Counted from the stretch's first letter, positions 1-12,303 are shown. The stretch: 64,000 bases of DNA from Aquarana catesbeiana (GCF_042186555.1 NC_133328.1:502102472-502166471); one strand, 5' to 3'. Notes: a model not told the origin generated them from the letters alone. Translations and numbers: made by a program.

Positions 1-174
1 AGAATCATTCTGGATCTACAAACTGGCCTCTCTATCTCCCAATGGGTTTAACGAAGGTCTAGAGATTCATAGTATCATCTAGATCCCCTCCGTTATTGTT
101 CCTTATTGTTTTGCTACCGTTATTCTACATCTTTTTTCAGTGTGTACCCATAGGATATATACTGAGGGAATTAA

Positions 175-218
175 AGTATATATATATATATATATATAGA
201 TATATATATATATATATA

Positions 219-254
<36 letters not shown>

Positions 255-273
255 TATATATATATATATATAT
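175..273. repeat. (TA)n microsatellite with TAGA/TATC interruptions
   Basis: About 100 bp of nearly pure TA dinucleotides with three or four TAGA/ATCT interruptions. The reading frames through it (runs of Ile/Tyr on both strands) are artefacts of the repeat and not genes. Confidence 0.97.
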
Positions 274-289
274 CACATGGCGTTATGCA

Positions 290-720
290 TTGGGCACCAT
301 CTGTCCATTTCAACATGGCTTCCTGAAGAAGGGCCACGCCGGATACGCGTTGTCGAGATGACAGCTATCCTCTCTCTCCATTTTTCTCGGGTTGCTCTCC
401 ACCCTTTGTGCTTCAACCCTCATTTTGGACTTCCCCGATTGTAAGACGTCACTCTCGGGTGTCTCCATCCACCAGCTCCGGTCAGTGGTTGTTCCTGCGG
501 CCTCTCGGTTCCTTCCTTGTTCCGTGGTTTTTCCACCATCTTACCATATTTCATTGGGGATTCAATCGAGGCCTTATATTGTCCATCTGGCTCTGCACAC
601 GCTGGCTTCCCTCCTCCTAGTGACATCCATGAATACATGAAGGTTTTGCCATCGCAGCATTGCTTCACCAAGCCAATCCACCACCGACTGTTGCTCATGG
701 TACTGTCACAGTGAGGAGCA
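290..720 (+). repeat. Unclassified dispersed repeat, 3' part
   Basis: Starts just after the microsatellite and contains a CTGAAGA core at 323-329 followed by a short stem and GGATACGCG. Diverged versions of this core recur at 5076-5097 (plus) and 15050-15074 (minus), which shows that it belongs to an interspersed family. No coding capacity is seen. The family name is unknown to me. Confidence 0.45.
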
Positions 721-1495
721 CGCTTTGCAGTTGCTCCATCTATGCAAGGAGATTTTTAGATAACTGTTCATTTAAGTATATGTCATAATTAAATCACCAC
801 ATGATTTTATCTGATTGAGCTTTTTGATTGTTTGTCCTTTCAAGACTGTCCCGATCAGCGCTTCCAATTGTGGTTTTCACTGAATGTTTTTACTTGTATT
901 CACAACCCTCCTGGTGTGCTCACCCACACATCTGCTTTTTGGGCTCTTGCTGGACATTTACAAGGTTCCCAGTGAAACATATGTCCCATTTTTCTGGCGC
1001 CAGAGTGTAATTTGATTGCCCATGACAGCTTTCAACTGTGCTCATCTATTTAGTCCCATGGTTAGTGAATTTTTCAAGGGCTTTTTTTCACTTTTCACAC
1101 AATTGAAAAGATGACATTCTAGTTTTCAACGCAGCATGCTTTTTTTCTGATGTGTTTGTGATTAGTTGAGGAAATTATTCACCCTTAAATAACATCTCCA
1201 TTTGTAGTTAGTCAGTACATATTATATCACATCTGGAAAAGACATATACGTGGAGAGACTGTGCATTGTAGCATACAGGGGTCATCTGTTAGTTTTGTCT
1301 ATTGTTTTTGTCTTTCTAAGTATATCTTACCATATTGCTATACACACAGCTTAAAATATTATTATCTGCACATTGCAACCCTTTGCTTCATTGACTTATA
1401 GCCTAACAGAATGGGGGAATTCCAGACAGAAACACATTCTTTAAGAATACAGTTTAAATGTAAGAAAGCATTACAATATTTTGCTAGCTTTTATT
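721..1495. other. AT-rich stretch, nothing recognised
   Basis: No long reading frame, inverted terminal repeat or tandem repeat was seen on either strand. Confidence 0.5.
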
Positions 1496-1503
1496 TCTTA
1501 AAG

Positions 1504-3099
1504 CAGCGGTCGCCAACCTTTTTGGCACCAAGGACCGGTTTCACAGCAGCCAATTTTTCCAGGGACCGGGGAGGGGGGCCTATTCATGAAGTCTGTCCAC
1601 AGCCTCTCTTTACATTACAGTGCCCCTTTACAGGGCAGTCCCCTTTACATCACAGTGCCCCTTTTTATTAATGTAATGGGGACTGCTCTGTAAAGGGGGC
1701 ACTGTAATAAAAAGGGGGGGAGCGGTAAAGTAATGGTTAACGTGCCCCTTTACAGTGCAGTCCCCTTTATATTACAGTGCCCCTAGCAATCACAGCCACC
1801 TCCCATCACAGTGCCCCTGCAGTGTACCCCTACCCCTTTCCTCTCTAACATGACACTTCTCCAGGACATTTTTTTCTCTTAGAATAGGTGCAGGAACTGA
1901 AACCCAGTGGGGGGGGGGGGGGTGGAGGAGAAGTAGTGATGTGGTCTGTGTCATTGAGTGGGTGTGCTGTAATTTTACAGTGGGAGTTAGAGGGGCATTG
2001 TTAAACCAATGATCTATGTATGCTGTTCTGTAAGTATGCTGTGCTGTCTCTCTACCAGGTAAAAATCTCCCCCAGTAAAGAATGTACAACTTTTCCCCCT
2101 AAAAAAGCAACACCCATCACTTACCTCTGCACCTCCTATCCACTGCTCACCTCTTTTCCAAAACTCACCTCTTTACACCACTGTCCACAGTTCTTCCCTG
2201 TACCCCTCTCCACAGCTCACCCCTGTATCCCTCTCCAAAGCTTACCCCTGTACCCTGCCTGCAGTTCACCTTTGCACCCCACCAACAGAGAAGAAGAATT
2301 TACTTTTATGCTAAAATTAATATTATGACTTTCACCAGTGCTCACCTCTGCCCTCCACTCTTTTTCATCAATTCTTACTTCTGCACCCCCCAACCACCAG
2401 TGCTTATCTTGATAACTAAACACGCCCCCCTCACCAATGAACCTCAGCTATTCTACTCTTCTGTTGTGGCACTGGCAAGATTTAGAGCAGGACATCTGTT
2501 CCTAAGTGCTCTCCTTTGAGCTGCTGCAGTTCAAAGGAGAGCATCACTCACTGACATGAACAATGTAAATGCTGTGCATTCTTTCTCTCTGCACTGAGTG
2601 CAAAGGCAAGGAGAACTGCGGAGAGATGCTGGGTTAATCCAGCTGCGCTGTCACGTGGAAGCCGGGCAGTAGATAGTGGTGAGCCAGAGGCTGAAAAAAA
2701 AGCCCTGCAGTTCCCCATTCTAATGTCTGCTTCCCTTGTAGTGTACAGGACTCATACCTTAGCAGGGCAGAAGCAATTAACAGTCTGTGTGTCCTCTTCC
2801 AGCTCCCCCACCCACCTGATGATGTCATCCTATCAGCAGGGCAGGGGGCGGGAGGAGCTCTTCATTCCGATCTGCAGCTCCTCTTGCCCCCTGCACTACT
2901 GATTGGATGACATTATCAGCCAGGAGGGTGGAGGAGCCAGGAGAGGACACACTGCATGGCCACACAGCAGGAGATGAGTGGGGATTGCGGTCTGTGAAAG
3001 CCCAGTGCAGACTCTGATCGCCACTCATCCCCTGCTGTCCAGTCAGCAAGCGGCCAGGGACTGGCACTGGTCCACGGCCCGGGGGGTTGGGGACCCCTG
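1504..3099. mobile_element. Non-autonomous hAT-type DNA transposon
   Basis: The left end CAGCGGTCGCCAACC and the reverse complement of the right end (CAGGGGTCCCCAACC) agree at 13 of 15 positions. They resemble the CAGNGGTCNCCAACC termini of vertebrate hAT elements. The flanks are TCTTAAAG (1496-1503) and CCTTAAAG (3100-3107), an 8-bp target duplication with one mismatch, as expected for hAT. The 1.6-kb interior has no transposase frame. It holds a run of GCCCCTTTACAG-type repeats (about 1615-1800) and a C-rich region built from CACCTCTGCACC-like units (about 2110-2420). Mobility would have required a transposase in trans. Confidence 0.88.
1612..1830. repeat. Internal direct and inverted repeats of the hAT element
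   Basis: Variants of GCCCCTTTACAG.GCAGTCCCCTTTACAT.ACAGTGCCCC occur at least three times here. One copy is inverted (around 1670-1710), so the block could fold into a hairpin. Confidence 0.65.
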
Positions 3100-3107
3100 C
3101 CTTAAAG

Positions 3108-3715
3108 TGTATGTCATAGCAAAATAAATGAATAAACACAATGGGGGAGATATACCAAAACTGGAGCACTCAGGATCTGGTGCAGTAGTGCATGATAGCC
3201 ATTCTCTGAAATGTATTTACATTTCTACATACTTTATACCATGAAAGACCCTGCAAGTACAAACAAATAATTGCTCATCTGCCACAAAAGTACTCAGTAC
3301 CAACATACGGGATGTTGTGGTTTCAGCCCTGCCCAGTTGACTTCTGCTAAAGTACTCAAACTCACCCCCTGACTTATTATCAACAACACAGAGACTAATC
3401 ATTCTGTAGTCCTAAGATAACAACTAGAAGGGCTAACTAAACTCCTTAAGATAACACAGGAAGTATGCACAAGACTGGTATAAACTTCTGACATGGTCGA
3501 CTGGTATTTATTTTCACTTTTTAATAGATTACCGGAGCTCCGGTATTTATATTTATAATGTCCATGTTAACATGACCACTGCAGCCTCTATATGTATTGT
3601 AATGCCACTTGATGGCCTATATAGTGATGTACTATATGTAAATTACATTATCATATACATGTTCCTATTTTTGTAGTTTATTTTTTGTTTCAATATATTG
3701 TTTTTGGTCTCCTTT
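3108..3715. other. No gene; one 16-bp perfect palindrome
   Basis: Nothing recognisable apart from the palindrome TACCGGAGCTCCGGTA at 3530-3545. Confidence 0.5.
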
Positions 3716-3869
3716 TAGTGAACCACTACACCTCCTATTCCAACACTCGCCCGTTGGCCACCTTGTGACTGTTCGCCATTGGTAGTGAAATTCGGCTGTC
3801 CCTGCATAAGGGGGCGGAGCTTCCCCTTCCACTCTCACATCCTATCCGTGCTTTGGCGTGTGATGGATG

Positions 3870-4005
3870 GCGCTGGCGCACCGATCCTTTTTGGACCGGT
3901 GCGTGCGCACATCTGCAGGGACGACCGGACCGGAAGTGATGTCAGGGGTCGCTCTCGACCCTTCACTTCCGGTGGGACCGTGTGTATTTAAGATGGCGGT
4001 GTTGG
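3870..4005 (+). promoter_or_regulatory. CpG-rich promoter-like block with paired ETS motifs
   Basis: An inverted pair of ETS-type sites lies at 3929-3939 (ACCGGAAGTGA) and 3963-3973 (TCACTTCCGGT). A CRE-like TGATGTCA overlaps the first. A TATA-like GTATTTAA and a YY1-like AAGATGGCGG follow at about 3983-3999. A separate inverted repeat GCACCG...CGGTGC sits just upstream. This arrangement is typical of a retroelement or TATA-poor promoter. Activity is inferred only from motifs. Confidence 0.4.
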
Positions 4006-4910
4006 CTCATTGCCGCCACACGCATCTTGACCCATCAGCGATGTGGCAACTCCCACACCGCTACCTCACCATCTTTTTCAAGAGAATCCATCCATATCAT
4101 TTACAAGGTAAGAGCTGCTTTTCTATTTGTGAGTTCTTCCCACTGTTGTTCGCTCTCTGGTTTGGTGGCCTTTGCCAGTGTACGGTGTGTTTGGTGTATC
4201 ACCCGCACTGCTTTATGAGTCCATGTAGCAATCCTTCTGTTTATATGTAAGTAGCCAGCCCCAGCAACTTCTGCGGCTTCCCTATACTTCATATATTCTT
4301 CACCTATTTCACAGAAGCTTATATAATTATTTATGTGCCTCCTATATACTTTACATACCCCTTACTTACTTCATAGAGGTCAATAAAATTAATTAATTTT
4401 ATTTAATTTTATTTATTACATAAACTTCACAGATAAAAATTAATAAATATAAAATCAGTATATTAATTATATACAAATGAAGCTAATTATTCAGGCTAAT
4501 ATATACAATGTTAATGTATTAATTATTTTAATTATCTATAGAATTTAAAATCTTTATTGGAATTTTTCTATGATATGTGGCATCAGGCATTATATGCTGT
4601 TGCCTACACAGACGCCAACAATACACGGTTTATATACTGGATAATACCAGCAATATCATTAACTTTAAAATTTCTTATCTCTGTTAAGCTTTTACTTACA
4701 TATTTTTGTTTTAACACTGTCAGATTACCATTGTTTCAACAATATAATACACAGTCCAATTTCCCTACCGGCTTAACCTGATCGGACCTGACATCCACGG
4801 GAAATCAGTACCAGGTGGTCTTATTATGGATAAATGGCTGTGCAGTGGTGCCGTCTAGTGGTTCATTTTCTTTTCTTTTACTAGACCAGGTGAGCATTTG
4901 TAATATATTT

Positions 4911-4912
<2 letters not shown>

Positions 4913-4955
<43 letters not shown>
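4913..4955. repeat. (TA)n microsatellite
   Basis: About 20 uninterrupted TA units. Confidence 0.97.
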
Positions 4956-4958
<3 letters not shown>

Positions 4959-5320
4959 TTTCATTGGAATAATCTTTTGATGTTTTTAACTTGATTATGG
5001 GATATGCATCATTATACTAATGGTATGTTTCATATCTGATCTAATCTAGATGAAATCAGTAATGCATGTAGTGCCCTGATGAAGAGATAAGCGAAACATG
5101 TTGGCTGCTCCTGCATACTTACGCAAATTGATTTCATATAACAAGCTGAAATTTATGGTTACATTATGTATTTCGATTGTAATTAGATTGTATTGCTTTT
5201 TATTCGTTTGTCTCAATAAAATTTATATTTTTGTAATAACCGTTGTTGGTATTGCTCACCTTTTAATAGACACATTATCTCCTTTTAAAATCCCATTATC
5301 CTTTTGAGAGAGCTATGTCT

Positions 5321-6120
5321 CCCTCTTCACGATCTTCTTACTAATACTAGGGACTGGGAGTAATGTTCTGTTTCTGGAAATCGTGCAACTATATATGTAT
5401 ATAATGTATTTATTATAATACATGTATCTGCCCTGCTAATGGACACAAATGTACAGCTATACCCCTACACAATCCTATTTATGGCTCTGCCATTTTCAGC
5501 TTGGTACAAAGAGCTTTGAACCATTCACCTGAGATTACTGCCCCTTAAAGGAGCCTTAAATTTGTCACTGCAAATGTCAAACTAGAATCTCTCATTCATT
5601 TTATATAGATTTAGATTATATCTAAATATTTGTTCTTATAACATCCTATTGTTTAAGAAGAAAATTCTAAAACAACAAAGAAAGTCTGCACTGATAAAAG
5701 CTAAACAAACTAGCTTTCAGCAGCTGGCATTTAGGATTTAAATCAGCAGTAAATATAATACAGTGATTCAACAATATTGACATAAACAATACTAATATAA
5801 ACAACATAAAAACAAATTGTACAAAAATAACAAAAGTCCAAATTACTCTAACTTGTCAAGTGAAGTCCACATTTAACACCTGAGTGCTATAACACCATGC
5901 AGCAGTAATCTTCATGTGTAAGTCCATCACTGACAATTAAAAGGCTTACCAGAGTAAAAACCTTACTTACAGCGGTATATTGCACTCAGCATTTATTAGC
6001 CTGGGCCACATCAAGTTACTTCAACTCTCTCTTTACCTCCAAAGTGGAGGAATAGTGTCTTATAAGCCGCTCTCACAAGCACCAGCAGATCTTAGTTACA
6101 ATATCACCCATAAACACAGA
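5321..6120. other. AT-rich stretch, nothing recognised
   Basis: No gene, terminal repeat or tandem repeat recognised. Confidence 0.5.
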
Positions 6121-6640
6121 GGGGGTCATTTACTATAGCGCCAGGAAGTACTGGGCACTATGGCAAATAATAGCTCCCATTTTAGCCAAATAAAATTTCA
6201 ACAGGCGAATGTGCGAATGAAAATTAGCGCTATAAGCGAGAAACACACGTTAGTAAATTCTAAGTCTGCGCTAATTAGCGCTTCCGCGTATATGCAAATA
6301 CCAATTCTTACCAAGTTGTTATATAGTACTGCACTGTAACCATGATCCATGTATGTGAAAGAAACATTTTTACGTGAGATGTGCTCTACCTCGTGTGCAT
6401 CTATTGATGTATGTAGCAATTAGTATTCCTAGTTTTTTTCCTTCTTTTGCTAACGAATGCAGTTATTAATGATTATTACATAGTAATGTCTGCTATTCTG
6501 TAAAGTTACATGTATTAAACATTTAGGTTACCTATTTGTTGTATGTTGTTTTTTATTTTTTAATTTAGGTGACTATAAAGCGGTAATTATTTATATTCAT
6601 TATTTAATCATACTACACTATTATGCAGGTCTCGTACTTA

Positions 6641-6713
6641 GCACAATGGCTTAGTGGTCTACTCAGATGTCTCCACAGCACTCACGGTACAAGTTCAAAT
6701 ACCATCCACCAGC
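6641..6713 (+). repeat. tRNA-like unit with A-box and B-box motifs
   Basis: An A-box-like TGGCTTAGTGGT (6647-6658) and a B-box-like AAGTTCAAATAC (6691-6702) are spaced as in a tRNA or tRNA-derived SINE. The acceptor stem does not pair convincingly, so this is a relic and not a tRNA gene. Confidence 0.5.
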
Positions 6714-6979
6714 TATGTTTATTTTTTCAGTGCACAAGCGAATTAAAATAAACAAACAAATCTGCCCGTTAGTGTGTGGTGTTTGGAATGTCACACCATA
6801 ATAGTATTGAATACTTACATATCATTGCATGCATTTGAAGAGTTAATATAATAGAATCAGCCAAATTTAAAGTGCATTGGCTAATTGGCATTCACCTATT
6901 TTCAGCATATGCCACTTTGGCTAATTGGCTAATAGTCATTTGCCTTTTTTTCACCAATTCAGTCTTTTAGTATTTCTCT

Positions 6980-7044
6980 GTGGGATTTGAACCCGTGAGT
7001 TCTTCAAGGTAGAAGCATTGACCACTAGCCTATTGGGCGGAGCA
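6980..7044 (-). repeat. tRNA-like unit, minus strand
   Basis: Read on the minus strand it has GGCTAGTGGTC (A-box-like) followed about 30 nt later by GGGTTCAAATCCC, a near-ideal B-box. It resembles the units at 7638-7704 and 13591-13656. Confidence 0.5.
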
Positions 7045-7084
7045 CAGTCATACATAGAAAATACATTCACTAGTCTTTGATGTT

Positions 7085-7440
7085 TCTCCTCCCCAAGCTG
7101 TCTCTCCTGCTGCCGCCATCCTCTCCCGCTGATGTGTTCTTCCGAGCAGCCGGTTACCCGCTAATAAAAAAAAAGCCGCTCTTCTTGTGGCAGTCTTCTG
7201 TGGCCATTCAATAATGTCACCCGGAGAGTCCACTTCATGGCTATGTAAGAGACGTCACACAGCGGGTGACAACACAGCGGAGGAAGACCGCCACAGAAGA
7301 AGAGCAGTTTTTTTTTATTAGCAGGTAACCAGCGGTGCGGAAGAACACAGATGGAGAAAAGCAGATGGAGAAGATGGCGGCGGCAGGAGATACGGCTCTG
7401 GGAGAACACAGCTCGGGGAGAAGATGGAGGAGGGAGAGAC
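7085..7440. repeat. Imperfect long inverted repeat (hairpin-type element)
   Basis: The left arm (about 7085-7240) and right arm (about 7255-7440) are reverse complements with indels. Both contain GCTAATAAAAAAAA next to a GCTCTTCTT motif, and CTGCCGCCGCCATC-like sequence towards the outer ends. No coding frame is supported. Confidence 0.6.
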
Positions 7441-7637
7441 AGGCCTGGTATGTACTGGGGGGACCCTACAACATTTTTTTCCTTGAATTTTGGAAATCCA
7501 TACCATAATATTACTGAATAAGTACATACCATTGCATGCATTTGAAGAGTTAAAATATGGAATAAACCAAGCTGATGTGCATTGGCTAATTATGCTTCTG
7601 AGTACAATGCACACTTCCAGGAGGTGATGCTGTCAGT

Positions 7638-7704
7638 TGGATTTGAACACAAGGCTTCAACCTTTGGGGGCAGCAGGGTATACCGCTATGCTACAGAGCT
7701 GATC
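7638..7704 (-). repeat. tRNA-like unit, minus strand
   Basis: The minus strand reads CTCTGTAGCATAGCGG (A-box region) to TGTGTTCAAATCC (B-box-like). It is flanked by the GCATTGGCTAATT and CAAAGAAAATACATT sequences that also flank the unit near 6980. Confidence 0.45.
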
Positions 7705-7976
7705 ACATACCTACAAAGAAAATACATTTACTAATGTTTCATTCTATACAATAATGTTTTGCATTTCAGCCATTAATATTATAGTAACAACCATGCTCAT
7801 GCTGATGTGGCATTGGCTAATAGGCATTTGCCTCTTTTCAGCATATGCTGCTGAGTCTAATGCAAGCTTTCAGTAGGTGATACCATCTGTGTGATTTTCA
7901 GCCATTTGAGCACAATTATATTGAGAACATATGTTTACTAGTGTTTGATGGTGGAACTACTTTATATTCTAGGTAT

Positions 7977-8003
7977 AATAGTACTCAGCACAGTGACTTA
8001 GGC
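7977..8003 (+). repeat. 5' half of a tRNA-like unit cut by an insertion
   Basis: AGTACTCAGCACAGTGACTTAG aligns with the start of the unit at 6641 and stops exactly where the CCTTTCACAC-type element begins. Confidence 0.4.
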
Positions 8004-9319
8004 CCCTTTCACACTTGTGCAACCTGAAAGTTGTGAGATTTTGATGCGACTTTAAGCAATGCCTGTGCAATCTTGAGATCTATGGACGCAGGAGTCGCAG
8101 GGAAAGGCATGCAACTTTCCCACGATTTTGCATCAGCAATTTTGCCCCAATTTCAGGGAATGCCTGTGTAAACTTGAGGTCTATGAACCTCAACTTACAA
8201 CAAAGTCAGACCAAAGTAGTACAGGGACTACATTGAAGTCAGTGTTACTTGAAGTCGCACAAATATGAATGGTACACATTGAAAATCATAGGGTATGACT
8301 TGTCATGTGACTCTGATGTCCAAAGTCGCACAAGTGTGACTCAGCCCAACTTTGTGAACGATTTCAGAGACATCAGTGCACTTTCCTGCACAGATGTCTA
8401 GTGAAATCACATAGGTCCCAACTGTTCTCCTTTAAGAAGGTGTCCTATGCCATCTACTTTTGCTAATAGGTGTCCCTTATACCCATTTCAAAAAGTTGGG
8501 AGGTAAGAAATCGCCCCCTGAAGTCACCCAAAGTAGTGCAGAAATTACTTTTGGGAATCATTGTGGTGTCGCACCAATTCAGACAGTTCCATTGCCATCA
8601 ATAGGCGACGATTGGGCCTGCAATTTGACATGTCAATTCAGAGCTATGTGAGCATGGGTGAAGTTGCATAGATATTAGAGCTGCACGGTTCTGGCCAAAA
8701 TGAGCATCACAATTTTTTTGTTAGATTATTATTGGGCTAACTTTTTTTTTTTTAAATTCATTGAAGTAATTTTTTCCAAAAAAAATTGCATTTGAAAGAC
8801 CGCTGCGCAAATACAGTGTAACATAAAATATTATAACAACCACCATTTTATTCTCTAGGGTCTCTACTAAAAAAAAAAAATTTTTTATATATATATAATG
8901 TTGGGGGGTAAGTTTCTAGCAAAAAAAGAATGATTTTTAACCTGAAACCAACAAATGTCAGAAAAAGGTTTAGTGTTTAAACTTTCCTCACTTACACAGA
9001 AGTCTATTTCATTGACAAATTGTTACAAGGTTTCTAGTTAAGTTCACTGATACAGAATGTTCTAATTTTTGGCAGACCTCCCAGTTTTTCTATTCCTTTC
9101 TTTTGAGGGCTGTGGCTTCAGAAGAGCAGAGAGAATTCTTTGCATAGCAAGAATTGCGAAATGCTTTTTTCAAGATCGCAAAGGGGAAAAAAAAAAATCA
9201 CAATGACAATTAATCGTGCAGCTCTAATAAATATGAATGGAAATTATGGGGGACAACTTTTCATGTGACTCTGAGGTCCAAAGCTGCATGAAAAGTCACC
9301 CAAGTGTGAAAGTAACCTA
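8004..9319. mobile_element. CCTTTCACAC-type inverted-repeat element, interrupted
   Basis: The left end GGCCCCTTTCACACTTG pairs with the right end CAAGTGTGAAAGTAACC. The interior repeats phrases such as GTCGCAC, CAAAGTAGTACAGGGACTAC and AATATGAATGG, which recur in further copies at 9349-9795. It is non-coding and is interrupted by the hAT element at 8676-9226. Confidence 0.6.
8676..9226. mobile_element. Short non-autonomous hAT-type element, nested
   Basis: The termini TAGAGCTGCACGGTT and AATCGTGCAGCTCTA are inverted repeats with one mismatch. The flanks ATAGATAT (8668-8675) and ATAAATAT (9227-9234) match at 7 of 8 bases, the hAT duplication length. The host sequence reads through when the insert is removed. 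Confidence 0.8.
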
Positions 9320-9348
9320 ATGAGATTAATTGATAACACTTTTGAATA

Positions 9349-10910
9349 AGGCCCCATTTATACTTGTGCAACCTTAAAATTGCACAGCTTTGCCATGACT
9401 TGCACCAAAGTCTGTGTAATCTTGTGGTGTATGGACCTCAAATCGCATCAAATGAAGGTAGTGCAGGGACAAATTTGCTACACTTTCAGGATGCACAAGT
9501 GACAATAGGGCCAAATTCAAAGGTGTTATCCTTGAATCTCATTCACACTGCTGCGACCTGAAAGTCATACTATTTTGCTGCCACTTTGCCGCTGCAACTT
9601 AGCCCCAACTTCTGGGAATGCCTGTGTAATATTGTACCTGATATACCACAAGTCACATCAAAGTAGTACAGGGACTACTTTGAAGTTAGTGCGACTTAAA
9701 GTAGCACAGCTATGAATGGTTATCATTGAGAATCATGGGGTACAACTTGTCATGCAACTCAGAGGTCCAAATTTTCCCAACTGTGAAACAAGTCATAAAT
9801 ATTTTAATAAAAGGAGCTCTCATTTATACTTGCATAGTCCTTACTGATTTACATCAGCAGAACAAATGCAGGAAGTGATGTGTGCACATGGGACGGAAGC
9901 AAATGTGTGGTGATGCCAAACAAATCAATGAACCCCACCCACACCAAATCTAACTACCACATCCACCCCCACATTGATTAAGCACAAGTACATATCCTAC
10001 ACTTACCCGGCCAATGAGCAGCACCTCCTCTCTGCTAAAGAGACCTCGCCATGTCCACCTAGATGGAGATCCTGACCAGCACAGGAACTTCCGTGTGCAT
10101 ACAATGATTAATTTCCAGGTCAGAAGGTGAAACCACGCTTTTGTTTGCAGCTGTGAATATTTGATCTCAACCACGATTAGTATTTTTTATTTTCAGATAT
10201 GCAAATCTGTATTTCTACATATATTTGAAGGTAAACTGAAGGGAGTTTGATAAGAAATGGTGTCCCTGGGTTAGCAGCAGGTGAATTACAAAGACAAAAG
10301 GCCCAGTTTGAGCCCTGGTTCACACTGACAGCGGGAGGAAAGCGTCCAGCTGAACTCACACAATTTCATTCCCGCATGTCCGTCCCAACTATGGGAGCAA
10401 AATCAGAGACATCGGTGCATGTTTCTGCACCGATATCAATACAAATCGCACCAATTAGAACAGTGCAATTGCCACCGATTTGACATGTCAAATCACACCA
10501 ATGTGAACCAGAGCTGACACACGCAAACACTGCCTATCCACCAGCTGAATTCATTACCTGCAATTCTCCACAGCTGTTATATAAAGATTCCACCTTTATC
10601 ACCTACTTGCAGGTGTACTGAAGCCTAGGTTTACATTGGAGCGATTTGAGAGATCAAATTGCATGACAAGACACAGCCCATTAGCAGCAATGGCACTGTT
10701 CCAATCGATGCGACACCGATTTACAAAAGCAGTTCCTGCACTATTTTTGTTGATTTCAGGTGTGACTTCAATAGAAATCTATATGAAGCCATACAGATGT
10801 CTATCACATAGCACCTGAAATAACGCTGACCTTGCTACTTTGAAATTGGGCTACTTCAAGTGAAGTAGCCCAATTTTAAAATAGCATCAATGTGAACCAG
10901 GTTGAAGAGA
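9349..10910. repeat. Cluster of diverged CCTTTCACAC/GTGCGAC-type elements
   Basis: At least four diverged blocks (about 9349-9500, 9535-9795, 10314-10510 and 10620-10910) share TTCACACT or GTTTACATTGGAGCGA starts, GTCGCAC-like internal words and CAATGTGAACC ends. They look like several insertions of related small elements. No protein is encoded. Confidence 0.5.
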
Positions 10911-11976
10911 CTAGCTTTTTTGGTGCACAAATACATATAGAAATTATAAGATATAAAGATTGTACTACCCCAAAACCACCACCCCCAAAACGAATTAAAA
11001 AAAACAAAAAACACCAAAACAAGCTTAATAATGTACTTGTATTTTGCCAACAAAATTATGTACATTCATTTACTAGAAAAAAAAAAAAAAAAAAAATCTA
11101 CAGGATATGGTGCTACATTTAGCAAAACATTTAGCAATTGGATTTTAAGGGCCCTGCTTATAGGAGCTCACAATCTAAAATTTGACAAAACCTTAGAGTG
11201 GACAGCTTTACTTTCAGTGTATAATGGGCAACACATCACATTTTTATCTGCAAGATTATAGAAACATACTTAACAGTCATTCTTACAAAGCATTCCAACA
11301 TAATATTAAAAAAGGCACTTATTCAGTACTTAACACCCACCACCAGCCCACAATTCACACATACATACATTGGTGACCATGTTCTGCTGGAAGCTGCATT
11401 TCTGTGTACATGATTAAGCAATAAGCTCAAAGAGTAGAACATCAGCACATACTCTCAAACCATGTTTGCATGGTCAGACAGGAACAATACACACATAACA
11501 GTGACAGCATGGCCACAAAAAGCCACATTTGATGGAAAAAAAGCACAAGAATTTCAGCAAACTACCCTAGTTGGCCATTTGTCAATCTGCACAATTTCAT
11601 TCCTTCCCCCCACAAATCACAGCAAAAAACCTGATCTTCTCAGGCCAAATGAACCCCCTACTGCAGTCTTTTATATAAGATTGGTTGTATTGTTAGCACA
11701 CTGACACACCCAATAGAAGTACACGCCCACCATTATCTTTCAATCTGTCTCTTCATGTATGTCTAAAGTGATTGCACCTGATTAGCAGGAACACATTATA
11801 CTATTTGTAACTGTTAGCCCTTGGCTATGTGCATCAAATCTCCAACTACAGGCCAAAGATCGAAGTCTATTTGCATCCACAAAGCAACAGTTTTCTAAGC
11901 ATATGTACCTGTACAGTGTAAACCCTACAATTTTAAATGTCCAAGTCCCTGGGCATGATTAGTGCTAACAAACATT
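10911..11976. other. No gene recognised
   Basis: Contains an A-run at 11079-11096 and the phrase TAGGAGCTCACAATCTAAA at 11161, part of an old vertebrate-type repeat. Nothing else was recognised. Confidence 0.4.
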
Positions 11977-12303
11977 TGGGGTTATTTACGAAAGGCAAAT
12001 CCACTTTGCACTACAAGTGCAAACTACAAGTGCAAAGTGCACTTGAAAATGCACTGAAAGTCCACTTGGAAGTGCAATCACTGTAGATCTGAGAGGGACA
12101 TGCAAGGAAAATAAAATACAGCATTTTAGCTTGCACATGATTGGATGATAAAATCAGCAGAGCTTCCCCTCATTTCAGATCTTCCTCTCAGATCTACAGT
12201 GATTGCACTTCCAAGTGGACTTTCAGTGCAATTTCAAGTGCACTTTGCACTTGTAGTTTGCACTTGTAGTGCAAAGTGGATTTGCCTTTCGTAAATAACC
12301 CCC
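11977..12303. mobile_element. Harbinger-type MITE with long inverted arms
   Basis: The arms are about 110-120 bp and nearly perfect reverse complements, starting GGGGTTATTTACGAAAGGC and ending GCCTTTCGTAAATAACCCC. Direct ATT triplets flank it (11974-11976 and 12304-12306), fitting a 3-bp duplication. A diverged second copy is at 21399-21714 and an end fragment at about 17467-17530. Non-coding. Confidence 0.85.

Larger units (their letters stand above)
3715..5320 (+). repeat. Unclassified retroelement-like repeat with promoter-like block and AATAAA end
   Basis: A GC/CpG-rich start (3720-4060) is followed by AT-rich sequence, a TA microsatellite, the CTGATGA...GAAAC core at 5076-5097 and an AATAAA at 5215-5220. 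A promoter-like head with a polyadenylation-like tail suggests a non-coding or internally deleted retroelement. No reverse transcriptase frame is visible, so the class stays open. Confidence 0.35.

Noticed and set aside
96..337. Open frames of Ile/Tyr repeats on both strands
   Set aside because: They are translations of the TA microsatellite.
6641..6713. Possible functional tRNA gene
   Set aside because: A- and B-box motifs are present, but the acceptor and anticodon stems do not pair well and related units nearby are degenerate.
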